Numbered from the stretch's first letter, positions 32,709-43,634 are shown. The stretch is 64,000 nt of DNA from Oscarella lobularis (GCF_947507565.1 NC_089175.1:2035733-2099732), one strand, 5' to 3'. Numbers and translations are program-made. The notes: generated by a model not told the origin, from the sequence alone.

Positions 32709-33801
32709 ATGGCTGGACTTATGAAAGAAGAAGGTTCTTCTAAACTTTCGGAGAGACATCATGCAGTTGTTTTCTGTTCTTTTCTTAGCCGGAAATGCAT
32801 CTGATGAGCTGAGCCGGGAGCTCATAGAGAAACAACTTCCTTCGGTTAAGGTCGAGTATGAGAAACGAGAAAAGAACGACGATTGGGTATACGACATCTT
32901 TCTGAGCTTCTCGGGGAAGGGATCGCGAGACTTCTGTCGTCAAGTGCGCGACAGGCTGGAGTCTGCCGGAGCAAAGGTGTTCCTCGACGAGGAGAGCATT
33001 GAAGGGGGTAGTCACATTGTTCCAGTGTTGCTGGAGGCGCTTGGACAATCCAAATACGTTGCCGTCTTCTTGACGCACGAAATGAAAGGATCCTCTCATC
33101 CTGAAGCCGAAGCAACGGTCGCCCTGAAAGTTCATGGAGCCCGCGGCCGCCTACTTCCCTTGTTTCACACCATGTCTCCTGAGGAGTGTTGTGATGCCGA
33201 CATCTTCGTCTACTTACCGGGTTCAGATGAAAAGCTTTACCAAATGATTGCTAACATTGTTGGCAAGAATCTGCAGAAAGAAAAGAAGGAAGACAAAGTC
33301 AATACAGCCGCTCGTTTTATTCTTAAATCTATGAAATTTGAAATAAAAGAAATGGACACCGATCGTAGACGAGTAAGAGATGTTGTACTCACGTTTTATT
33401 CGGTCTAATTTATTTGTTATCTAAATAGGCGTTCCGTCAGGAAGCAATAGGTGAGCAATGACGGTATAGGCATATTTGACGTCTGTTTTTTAGAAATAAT
33501 GAAAAGAAAGCCTACCGAGCGAGAACTAAACAAACTGAGTAAAGAACTTGCTACTACTTGGAAGCCAATTGCTCGATGTCTGCTGTCAGATCCTCACGGG
33601 ACAATCGGTCAAATAGAAGTTAACTACGCGAATGACGTCCGAGAGCAGGCTTACCAAGCTCTACAGCAATGGATGCAGCAGGCGTCAGAGTCTGCAACCG
33701 TAGAAGCACTGTGCAGAGCCCTTTGCGGCGAAGGTAAGAAAGCCATTGCTGGAACAGTTTTTAAACTAGACGACGAAGTTCTCAGTGGCTTCGAGTATTA
33801 A
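32709..33801 (+). CDS. TIR-Death protein
   Basis: Exons 32709-32733, 32789-33372, 33429-33450 and 33494-33801 sum to 939 nt (312 aa). The start is MAGLMKEE, then the same mosaic TIR as at 20490 (differing in a few residues, e.g. ECCDADIF), the 22-nt micro-exon, and a type I Death (EIMKRKPTERELNKLSKEL to LSGFEY). The ATG is only 67 bp after the stop of the preceding ZU5-Death gene. The common leader is cut down to its last 40 bp, so an independent promoter is not obvious. Readthrough, trans-splicing or a dicistronic transcript should be considered. Confidence 0.85.
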
Positions 33802-33889
33802 TTTTTGCTACATTTATATGCGCTATACTTAGCTGAACTATTAGCTAAGAATTTTCAGGTTGTTTAATTAAAAACTTCCTCCTCAAACG

Positions 33890-34037
33890 ATAGATAGACG
33901 GTGTATGATCTCACGAGAGGAGTTGCGATGATACAGGAAGTCGAAGAGGAACTCGAAAGCAAAACAAATCGCCCAATATCACGTGCGCTTGGGGAACGCA
34001 TTCCAATCCCCGAGAGAGGACCTCTACAAGGCTCATC
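33890..34037 (+). promoter_or_regulatory. Leader module, CARD-TIR-Death gene
   Basis: Common leader with TATCACGTGCGCTTGGGGAACGC. Its last bases (GAGGACCTCTACAAGGCTC) differ from the other copies. Confidence 0.4.
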
Positions 34038-35441
34038 ATGCCCGACCCCAAGTGGAAAATACTTACTCGAGCGCAAAAGGATGTTGTTCTTTATCTGAGC
34101 AACATTCTAGGCGGTTCTCTTCTCGATTCACTTCTGGCAGAGGGACTTCTGACCGAGGCGAACTACGAGAAGCTTCGAAAAATGAGAGAAACCAAAATTG
34201 ATAATGAAGTAGCGCAGGAGCTGGTTGTAATGCTCAAAAAAACGCCTCCAAGAAGTTACGACAAGTTCTGCAAAGTGCTCCGTAATGTCGATGGAGGAAA
34301 GGATGTTTACGATAGACTTGTCAAAGAAGAAGGTGCGTCTGAACTTTCACAGAGACATCATGCAATTTTTTTCTGCTTTTCCTAGCCAAAGAGTCATCCG
34401 AACAATCTGATGAGCTGAGTCGAGAGCTTATCAAGCAGAAACTTCCTTCGGTTGAGGCCGAGTATGCGAAACGTGAAAAAACCGACGATTGGGTATACGA
34501 TGTCTTCCTGAGCTTCTCCGGCGCTGGATCAAGAGCCTTCTGCCGTCAAGTACGCGACGAGCTTCAGTCACTGTGTAGAGGAGTGAGAGTGTTCTTTGAC
34601 GAGGGAAGCATTGCAGGAGGTAGTCACATTGTTCCCGTCTTGCTCAAAGCACTTGGAGAATCCAAATACGTTGCCGTCTTCTTGACGCACGAAATGAAAG
34701 GATCCTCTCATCCTGAAGCCGAAGCAACGGTCGCCTTGAAAGTTCATGGAGCCCGCGACCGTCTGCTTCCCTTTTTTCACACCATGTCTTCTCAGCAGTG
34801 CTGCGACGCTGACATCTCCGTTTTCTTGCCGGATTCGGATGAAAAGCTGTATGAAATGATTGCTAAAATTGTTGGCAAGAACCTGCAGAAAGAAAAGGAG
34901 GAAGACAAAGTCAATGCAGCCGCTCGTTTTATTCTTAAATCTATGAAATTTGCAGTAGAAGAAACGGACACCGACGGTGGACGAGTAAAAGGTGAGCATT
35001 GACGGTACACCTTGTCTAGTCTTGACAAGTCCAATGACATTTGATTAGCTGATTGTTAGCAATTAACTGTGCATGCTGGTTTTGTGGTCGTCCGGTCTGT
35101 GTACTCAATACAAAAATAATTTTAGCTGCTTTCCAGGATTGCTGCAGGAAGAAATTCAAGAGAAACATCTTAGGGCTGTTTACTTGAAAATTCAGGCGTT
35201 CTGGAAGCGCGTTGCTCGTGAGCTGGGTTTACCTGAGTACGAGATTGGCTCGTGTGAGCGCTCTAATTCATTTGACGAAGAAAGGTGCTATGATATGTTG
35301 CAAAGATGGAAAACGAGGCAGAGGGGTAAAGGGAAGGCTTGGGATTTGGCTTCTGCAATATATAAAGCACAGCTGGAAGGAGTTGTAGAGGAAGTCTACG
35401 GCAAAAGCGTGCTGAAAGCATTGCAGCTAGCAATTAAATAA
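34038..35441 (+). CDS. CARD-TIR-Death protein
   Basis: Exons 34038-34332, 34386-34991 and 35137-35441 sum to 1206 nt (401 aa), all frames joined. CARD (1-98, NILGGSLLDSLLAEGLLTEA), TIR (about 134-270; YDVFLSFSGAGSRAFCRQVR, FFDEGSIAGGS, HPEAEATVAL) and Death type II (LLQEEIQEKH to ALQLAIK). This is the intact form of the broken gene at 21819, and probably the ancestral layout from which the CARD-less TIR-Death genes arose. The CARD exon is exactly 295 nt in this gene and in those at 1257, 21819 and 36968. No signal peptide is present. A cytosolic adaptor or sensor with possible NAD-cleaving activity is inferred from the family. Confidence 0.85.
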
Positions 35442-35548
35442 ATTTCAGTGGTTACAATAGTATTTCATTATTTGTATCCTAAAATAAACCCAATGTTTTT
35501 AAATTTGCATCCGGGACCGCGCTACAACTTCGAGGAAAAAACGCTGCG

Positions 35549-36660
35549 ATGACCGGCCAGCACGACGGTCTGTCGGAGCAGAAACAGGTCAGACAGCCTA
35601 GCGGCCAAAGTATCTTCCGTCTAACGTCACCCTTAGAGGGAAGATCTCAACAATCTTCGAGAAATCTTCGGCATCGGCGAAGAGCAAGCGCTAAAGCTGT
35701 ACCAGGTCGGCTAAGAGCTCTTCCGGTCTTCCAGAGAAGCGAAAACAGTTCTAAGACGCGCAGGAAAACGAGAAGAGCGTAACGAAGACTATCGAAGCGA
35801 TGACAGCGAAGCAAGAGAACGAAGAACCGCTTCGAAGCGCGTACGGCGACACCGCGGAATCGTCGTCGTGGAAATCGTCGAGGGAAACGCCTCAATTAGC
35901 AATCGAGACTCGAAAAGTGAAGAAGGAAGAGCCGAAGCCGACTCTCATCGATTTGACGTCGACGGAAGACGGCGACGACGATGTCCAGAGAGCGATCGCA
36001 TTGAGCCTTCAAGACGCCGTGGGGTTAGAGATAGATACACGCTCAAACGTTAGGATTAGCAGTGCAGCATGTCTTAGTACAGAAACAGTCTCACAGATAA
36101 AAGTACTGACTGACTCAACTGTATCTCGTAGTGAATATTCTATTCGTTAGAAAGAGTTATTTATTCTTTATGCATAGAATTATATTAGTGGAGCTCCTCT
36201 GTCTCGAGAAGACCAAGATTTGAGCAGGTTCGAAACTTCCCCTACACGAAAACTCAATCGTGAACTGTTGCCTCCCTCCAAAGAGCTGTCGAGGCTAGCA
36301 TGGCCGATACGAAAGGCGGCTCGACACGCCGGCGCTGATACGACTCCCTCTTGCTTCACATTGATCCTCTGAATCCCCACGAGAGAATCCGCGACGGAAC
36401 CAATCCGGTGGGAATCAAAAACGTTGGGAATACGTGTTGGTTTAGTGCCGTCGTTCAGGTAGATGAAATAACAATCGAATTAGATTAAATAATTGGGGAG
36501 TTTTATGTTTCGTAGTCGTATCATCTTCCCGTTTTTCGTAACGTCGTCTTGGAGCACGCGAGTCTTGACGATGCACGCGTCGTCAACGGCGACGTGCCGG
36601 AGAGCGAACGAGACCAAGCATCGAGTCTGGCCGTGGCGTTCGTAAAGGACCTGAGAGACT
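35549..36660 (+). pseudogene. USP25/28-like deubiquitinase, 5' copy 3
   Basis: Exons as in the full gene up to RVVNGDVPESERDQAS...KDLRD. In the Cys-box exon CGA has become TGA (GGCGCTGATACGAC, about 36332), a nonsense change before the catalytic Cys. At 36660 the coding sequence switches, inside an exon, to the last kinase exon. Confidence 0.85.
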
Positions 36661-36967
36661 TTCGTTTAGTCATATCTTTGCCATATTCGCCCAAAAATCG
36701 TCAAGTACACTTTTGTAGTTTTTATTTCAGATGTCCGGATTTCGTATTTGTATGTTATTTGTTTTTCGTTGCTAGGAAAAGAAATTTGTGCTGTCGCAAT
36801 TGCGGGCGCTATAGAGTCGCTGTGACGAATTTCCCTTGATCAGCGAAAGAACGTATCTAGGAGATGAGGACGAGAAAACGACAACGTCAAACACGGAGAA
36901 TAGCTAAAGAGGGAATTCTAATGCAAACAAATCGCACTGTATCACGTGCGTTTGGGGACTCGTAGAC
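36661..36967 (+). pseudogene. Kinase 3' tail and flank fused to USP copy 3
   Basis: 36661-36718 is the last kinase exon, TTCGTTTAGTCATATC to TTTTGTAG, as at 582-643. The kinase 3' flank follows, leading to the ATG of the next receptor gene, with CACTGTATCACGTGCGTTTGGGGACTCG as its leader. Confidence 0.7.
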
Positions 36968-37328
36968 ATGGCCGACCCCAAATGGAAAGTACTTCGTGGG
37001 CCTGTGTTTTCCCGTGCTGTTTCTCTTCTAAGCAACCTTATGCAGGATAATAATTTTCTTAATTTACTGGAAAATCGTGTTCTGAACTCAGATGAGAATG
37101 ATATTGTATTTTCTCAACCAGAATTCAGATTTGGCACTGACGACTTGGCGAACCAACTACTTACGCTCATGTCGGAAAAGCCTCCAGGAAGTTACGACGA
37201 GTTGTGTGAAGTGCTTTGTGAGGTTGACAGAGGAAAGAAACTTTTTGATCTTATGAAAGCACGTAAGCTTCAGATTTTTTGCTTGGATTTCCTGCAGTAG
37301 ATATGCGCCGGGCGCTGTTTTCATTTAT

Positions 37329-37364
<36 letters not shown>

Positions 37365-39954
37365 GTAGAGGATCAAGCTATTGATGATGACGTGTACAAG
37401 CAAGCTCTTGCTTCTGGCTCAGTTCCCATCAATCGATATCGCGTGATGGTGGTTGGTCAAGATGGCGCGGGGAAATCATGCTTGATTGACTCCTTTTTGA
37501 ATCGTCCTTTCAAAGCCAAAAACCCGAGCACGAACGGGGTTGCTATTCACATGGCTGTAACGGCAGCAGAAGGAAAGGAGGGTCAGAATACGTGGACGGA
37601 AGAGAATGACAAGGCGCAACATTTGAAGGATTTGCTTGCAGCTGGATATGTGATCAAGAAAAAAGACCAAGTTGTTATACCAATTTTCACGCAATATCGT
37701 TTAATTAATTTTTGTGTTAGGAGTCAAACCCGACCGAGGCAGTTTTTCATGCAAAGCGACAACAGAGATTGAAGAGTGCTGAAGATACAACTGTAAGTAT
37801 TGAAATCACTTGTAAATGCGTAATCTTTTTCCTTCTACTACTTAGGAATTTGGCATAAAGAAACTTGCTGACTCGGAGTATTTCAAGTCAGATGAAGCTC
37901 TTGCTGCTCTCAAGAAATGTGAAGTCAATCAGAAGCTTCTCTGGGACTTGGGCGGACAAGAAAGGTATTTAGCATCTCACGCCGCTCTCATGCCCGCCGG
38001 CGCCGAGTCCGAGTATACGGTGTGCATGTATTTACTTGTCATTGACATCAGCAAGCCTCTTGACCATGAGGCGAAATCGTCTTATCGTCCCGGAAACGCT
38101 TCATCTCCCGACGTTCCTCTCCAGTTATTTAATATTGTGTATAACCGCGATTTTCCTCGTCACTGGTTCACATCGATTGGTATTTGCCATCCGTCGGACA
38201 CGCCCTTCCCGTATTTGGGGGAAGATTTGAAAGTTTACTACTATCCCGTAATTCTAATCGCTGCCACACATATGGATGAAGTGGAAAAAAGGTCAGATTC
38301 TGAAGACTTTCTTGAATTTCAGAACACAGAACTTAACAACTTGATCTGCGACCTAAGATGCGAAGATCACGTTGTAAAAAACCCAGAAAACAGGCAATGG
38401 TTCTTTCGAGTAGATAATACCAAATCCGGGCAAACTGGAAGGCGTTGCGAAGGAGTCGAAACAATCATGTCTACACTTGACGGTTCTTCAAAAGACTATT
38501 GGTCCAAGAAAAACAATGACCGTCCTATGCCAGTGAAATGGGTTCATTTTGAATTGTCACTTGTTATGAAAAAAGGAGAGAAAATCATAAGCGTTGACAG
38601 AGCAATTAAGATGTCTCGTGCGTCCGAAATCGAATCTGACAAAGAGGCGTTGTCAGCTTTGAAATTCATTCACAACTTAGGTGCAATATTTTATTTCTGG
38701 GACGTACCCGAGCTGGCCGAGTACGTCATTGTCAATCCTGAGTGGCTGATTGACACCGTGGCAACGTTTGTAACGGCCAAAGAACCCACCATGGGCAGGA
38801 ACCGGCGCCTTTGGCGAGAGCTTTGTAAAACGGGAGAAATTAGCAAAAAAGCAGTGCTAGGGAGACTTGAGGAAGCAAAGGTTGAGCGCAGAGATCAAGA
38901 GCCAGTACTTAACGTGCTAAATATGCTGGACATTATATGCGAATCGCCTGAAGATTCCTCAACGCTCTTGATTCCGTGCATGGTCACGAAAATGCCAACG
39001 GAATCTTTGGTGTGGGAAGAGTACAGTCCGTCACAAAAGTTCCCTCCACCCATCGTCATTTTTCCCAACGAAGTACAGACAATTCCCGAAGGATTTTTTT
39101 TTCGAATTGTGACGAAATTCGCTCGGAAGTACCCGGGACTCGCGAGTAAGCTTACTCGGAATCGAAGTATATTTAGAATAGGCAACAATCTAAAGCTGGA
39201 ACTATTATACTATGACAGAGGCACTTGTTTGATCGTTTCAATGACCGGCGAAGGGGATATGGACAATGCATTGGCGTCGGTTCCGAAATCGGCTCCTGAA
39301 ATTAGAGAATTCGTTGCTGAAAGCGTTAAAGACGCGAAAAAACGAGGAATGAGTGGATTGAAGCTCGCATTCTATTACCAAGTAACTGAGTGCATCAAGT
39401 CAGATGTCAACGGTGCTGGAAAGTTAAGTTGTCGACTGCCGGGTGATGGCTGTTTAGTGCAACTGCCTGACAGCGGGGTCTGCAGCCCCGGTCCGCTGGA
39501 TTCACTCTTGTGCAAATCGGCAAAATACCCTAAGAAAGAAGAGCGAGAACTTGTTCGTCACTGGTACAAGAAAGAGGTGCCGGTAACACAGCTGTTCTAT
39601 TCATGAATGATGTTTATTTTTTAGAGCGTGTCTTCTTCAGAATTACCAGGATTTCTGCAGGAAGAAATTCAAGAGAAACATCTTAGAGCTGTTTACTTGA
39701 AAATTGAGGCGTTCTGGAAGCGTGTGGCTCGTGAGCTGGGTTTACCTGAGTACGAGATTGGCTCGTGTGAGCGCTCTAATTCATTTGACGAAGAAAGGTG
39801 CTATGAAATGTTGCAAAAATGGAAAACGAGGCAGAAGGGTAAAGGGAAGGTTTGGGATTTGGCTTCTGCAATATATAAGGCAGAGCTGGGAGGAGTTGTA
39901 GAGGAAGTCTACGGCGAGAGCGTGCTGAAAACATTGCAGCTGGCAATTAAATAA
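36968..39954 (+). CDS. CARD-Roc-COR-Death protein (ROCO family)
   Basis: Exons 36968-37262, 37369-37670, 37721-37792, 37846-39576 and 39625-39954 sum to 2730 nt (909 aa). CARD (1-98, MADPKWKVLRGPVFSRAV), Roc with GQDGAGKS, DLGGQE and ATHMDE, COR (KWVHFELSLVMKKGEKII, then FIHNLGAIFYFWDVPEL and VNPEWLIDTVATF), and Death type II. The CARD exon joins Roc directly through the same phase-1 donor that joins CARD to TIR elsewhere. There is no TIR, kinase or first Death, so this is the simplest ROCO of the array. The short charged linker exon (SNPTEAV.HAKRQQR) between P-loop and DLGGQE is shared with the other ROCO genes. A CTTT microsatellite lies just before the acceptor of intron 1. Confidence 0.85.
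37329..37364. repeat. (CTTT)n microsatellite in intron 1
   Basis: Nine CTTT units immediately upstream of the TTGTAG acceptor, acting as an extended pyrimidine tract. Confidence 0.85.
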
Positions 39955-40064
39955 ATTTCAGTGGTTGCATTAGTATCTCATCTTTTGTATCCTAAAAACA
40001 TCCACAATGTTTTTTCAAAATTTGCATCCGGGACTGCGCTACAACTTCGAGTAAAAACGCGACG

Positions 40065-41183
40065 ATGGCGGGCCAGCACGACGGTCTGTCCGGGCAGACA
40101 CAGGTCAGACAGCCTAGCGGGCCAAACTATCTTTCGTCTAACGACACCTTTAGAGGGAAGATCTTAGTAATCTGCAAGAAATCCTCGGCATTGACGAAGA
40201 GCAAGCGCTAAAGCTGTACCAGTTCGGCTAAGAGCTCTTCCAGAGAAGCGAAAACAGTTCTAAGACGCGCAGGAAAACGAGAAGAGCGTAACGAAGGCGA
40301 TCGAAGCGATGACAGCGAAGCAAGAGAACGAAGAACCGCTTCGAAGCGCGTACGGCGACACCGCGGAATCGTCGTCGTGGAAATCGTCGAGGGAAACGCC
40401 TCAATTAGCAATCGAGGCTCGAAAAGTGAAGAAGGAAGAGCCGAAGCCGACTCTCATCGATTTGACGTCGACGGAAGACGGCGACGACGATGTCCAGAGA
40501 GCGATCGCATTGAGCCTTCAAGACGCCGTAAGAAACGAGGGGGGTTAGAGATAGATACACGCTCAAACGTTAGGATTAGCAGTGCAGCATGTCTTAGTAC
40601 AGAAACAGTCTCACAGATAAAAGTACATGTACTGACTGACTCAACTGTATCTCGTAGTGAATATTTCGTTAGAAAGAGTTATTTATTCTTTATGCATAGA
40701 ATCACATTAGTGGAGCTCCTCTGTCTCGAGAAGACCAAGATTTGAGCAGGTTCGAAACTTCCCCTACACGAAAACTCAATCGTGAACTGTTGCCTCTCCA
40801 AAGAGCTGTCGAGGCTAGCATGGCCGATACGAAAGGCGGCTCGACACGCCGCCGCCGATACGACTCTCTCTTGCTTCACATTGATCCTCTGAATCCCCAC
40901 GAGAGAATCCGCGACGGAACCACTCCGGTGGGAATCGAAAACGTTGGGAATACGAGTTGGTTTTAGTGCCGTCGTTCAGGTAGATAAAATAACAATTGAA
41001 TTAAATAATTGGGAATTGGGGAGTTTTTATGTTTCGTAGTCGTATCATCTTCCCGTTTTTCCTAACGTCGTCTTGGAGCACGCGAGTCTCGACGATGCAC
41101 GCGTCGTCAACGGCGACGTGCCGGAGAGCGAACGAGACCAAGCATTGAGTCTGGCCGTGGCGTTCGTAAAGGACCTGAGAGAC
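40065..41183 (+). pseudogene. USP25/28-like deubiquitinase, 5' copy 4 (Cys to Ser)
   Basis: Starts MAGQHDGLSGQTQ. The UIM-like exon is intact. In the Cys box the catalytic TGT is AGT (40955-40957) and one T is inserted, giving NTSWF-stop. The next exon breaks at about 41183 into the kinase 3' tail at the same point as copy 3. Confidence 0.85.
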
Positions 41184-41760
41184 TTTCGTTTAGTCGTATC
41201 ATTGCCATATTCGCCCAAAAATCGTCAAGTACACTTTTGTAGTTTTTTATTTCAGATGTCCGGATTTCGTATCTGTAAGTTATTTGTTTTTCGTTGCTAG
41301 GAAAAGAAATTTTTATGCTGTCGCAATTGCAAGCACGAATAAATGATGATGGATCAGTGAGAGAATCGATCGAGGAACCCGAGGACGAGATGGTGACACA
41401 GCGTCAGCACGGAGAACAGCTAAAGAGTGAATTCTAATGTAAACTAATCGCGTAGTGCGTTTGGGGACTCGATATCCTGTATGTTGATCCCACAAAGCGG
41501 TACAGGTAAGATTAATTAATTAATTGTATAGTAATACCTAGTGTTGGTAGAATCTACCTTCGCCTCCTCTGCATCTAACACAGCCTATCAGCAGGCGAGT
41601 AGAACCCTCTCATTATACCCATTATTCGTCTTGACTTGAAGCTCACAAAAAGTTCTGTATTGTCAATTAATTCAAAGGAGATGGGTCAGAAAAGACGGAG
41701 GTGGTCCGAAAATCGGATATACACTCACAGTGTTACCACGGAACTTACTAGATAATGATG
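41184..41760 (+). pseudogene. Kinase tail and worn relics
   Basis: Kinase last-exon tail to about 41241, kinase 3' flank to about 41480, a decayed USP exon (AACACAGCCTATCAGCAG, about 41575-41596), then kinase traces (CTTGACTTGAAGCTCAC; AAAAGACGGAGGTGG) like those at 9500-9600. Confidence 0.55.
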
Positions 41761-42224
41761 GCCCGTTGTTAGCCATCATGTGATCCCCGAACACCCTTAG
41801 CACGGTGTCCAAATCCAATCTGTATTAGTGCCTACTGTCAGTATTTGCATTATGGGCAAACCACGGCGTGCTTATATTTATCTGCCGGGAAATGTAAAAA
41901 TAGGATTGGGACACCTGGTGGCTATGCCTTTACTCCACTGATTTCAGGTGTTCCTTTATATATCAAAAGAGCGATTCACCTGTCGAGTAAAGGTGACACA
42001 GAGCTACCCTTCCCTGGCCCCCCTCGGGTGCATGATCGTCTCAAGTAGCACGTTATCAGCTCGCAGTTGCGTTTGCGTGCTGCGAGCTCCGCTCCCAGCA
42101 CGACAAACCCAACGTGCTCCTTTAGCCCGGGGAATTAAAATCAGCGTTTCGATGATATTAATTTTATTTACGACGGAAACAACCCTCGACACGTATTGGT
42201 CGATCTAACCGGGTGCCGTACATA
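41761..42224. other. Insertion absent from the paralogous relic
   Basis: Compared with 9600-9640, about 465 bp are inserted between GGAACTTA and TTTCTAGAAGCCCGG. The insertion opens with GATGGCCCGTTGTTAGCCATC, a small hairpin. No coding frame was recognised. It may be a short interspersed element. Confidence 0.4.
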
Positions 42225-42770
42225 GTTTCTAGAAGCCCGGATGTTTATCACGTGGTCCTGTTTTCTCATCGACCCTCGACGTTTCGTGCGCTGCGAGGAG
42301 CTTGCTTTGCCAAACGATAACTCTGATCGACGTGCTGTTAACAGTCAGTCAAGAAACCAATGTCACTGTCAGGTAGAGTCGTGCAGCGGTTTTCGGACAT
42401 CAGGCTTTTGGGACAGCTGCCTGCAAGCGACGCGGCGGTTTCCCAAGTCCCATATGGCGTTAGGGGATTTCACTGACCTGCCGCGTTCAGACGCACAAGC
42501 GGGCCTAACGCTCGCGAAAGCACAGCTGTCAAGTCACTATATTAGATCGGGACTATATTAGAACAGCAACGCCCAATGATGTAAGGTGCTTGCGCAGTAG
42601 CAAACTACGTTAAGATAGGTAGCCACCCCTGACAACGGCTTCGTAACTCGATTAGCGATTTTCAGCAAAGGTTTACGACGTTTTACACCAGCATGCAGTG
42701 ATGAAATTTATTGTGTATTGATTGCGACGCCTTGTCATACCCAGAGAGTGAAAATGGCGCCAAAACTTTC

Positions 42771-43026
42771 TGTTCTAATATAGTCCTGTTCTATTATAGT
42801 GCCTTCTAAGATGGCACTATTTTAGAACAGGGTCTATTTTAGAACAACCTCTTTTCAGTGCAGAAGCAGATGAAAACTCATGCCAGTGACCGCCTTGTAG
42901 CTATCGTGCATGGCCTGCATGGCCTGCATGGGTGCACGTTGGGACCGAGTCTGTTCTAATATAGTCCTGTTCTAATATAGTTCCTTCTAACATGGCACTA
43001 TTTTAGAACAGGGTCTATTTTAGAAC
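42771..43026. repeat. Two 75-bp palindromic modules in left arm
   Basis: 42771-42845 and 42952-43026 each run TGTTCTAATATAG...CTATTTTAGAACA and fold on themselves. Their mirror copies lie at about 43802-43876 and 43635-43695 in the right arm. Confidence 0.75.
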
Positions 43027-43434
43027 ACACCGAACACACGTTTATGCAAATGTTTTTATTTCATGAATAATGAGATTACTTAATTTTCGCTCAACGTCAG
43101 CGATTTAGTGTATAAGCAAATGCATGTAAGCAAGTCAAAGTAGACGTGAAAACGTCGAACGTTCGCGCTTACTACTAAATGCCGGTAACTTACTAGCTCA
43201 TGCTACCGCGTCGTCGAACGACGCAACTTAAACTCAACGTCAACGCAACTCTTCTTACTAAGTTGTAGTTACAACGCCATATTGACGTGACAGAGGGTCA
43301 GAGGTTACCTCAGAGATTAACCTCCTCTAATTTGAGTAGGAAGGCTTAAAACGATGAGAAGGACGATCGAATAAAAGAAGAAACCGACAGAGCGAGACAT
43401 GACAGATCTAGAGTGAATCCCTGAGGTCGTATGG

Positions 43435-43634
43435 NNNNNNNNNNNNNNNNNNNNNNNNNNNNNNNNNNNNNNNNNNNNNNNNNNNNNNNNNNNNNNNNNN
43501 NNNNNNNNNNNNNNNNNNNNNNNNNNNNNNNNNNNNNNNNNNNNNNNNNNNNNNNNNNNNNNNNNNNNNNNNNNNNNNNNNNNNNNNNNNNNNNNNNNNN
43601 NNNNNNNNNNNNNNNNNNNNNNNNNNNNNNNNNN
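43435..43634. other. Assembly gap (200 N)
   Basis: Exactly 200 N, a placeholder length, placed inside a long inverted repeat that assemblers resolve poorly. Confidence 0.99.

Noticed and set aside
42952-43026. CRISPR-like repeats (TGTTCTAATATAG units)
   Set aside because: Units are palindromic and inverted, without unique spacers of constant length, and lie in a eukaryotic transposon.
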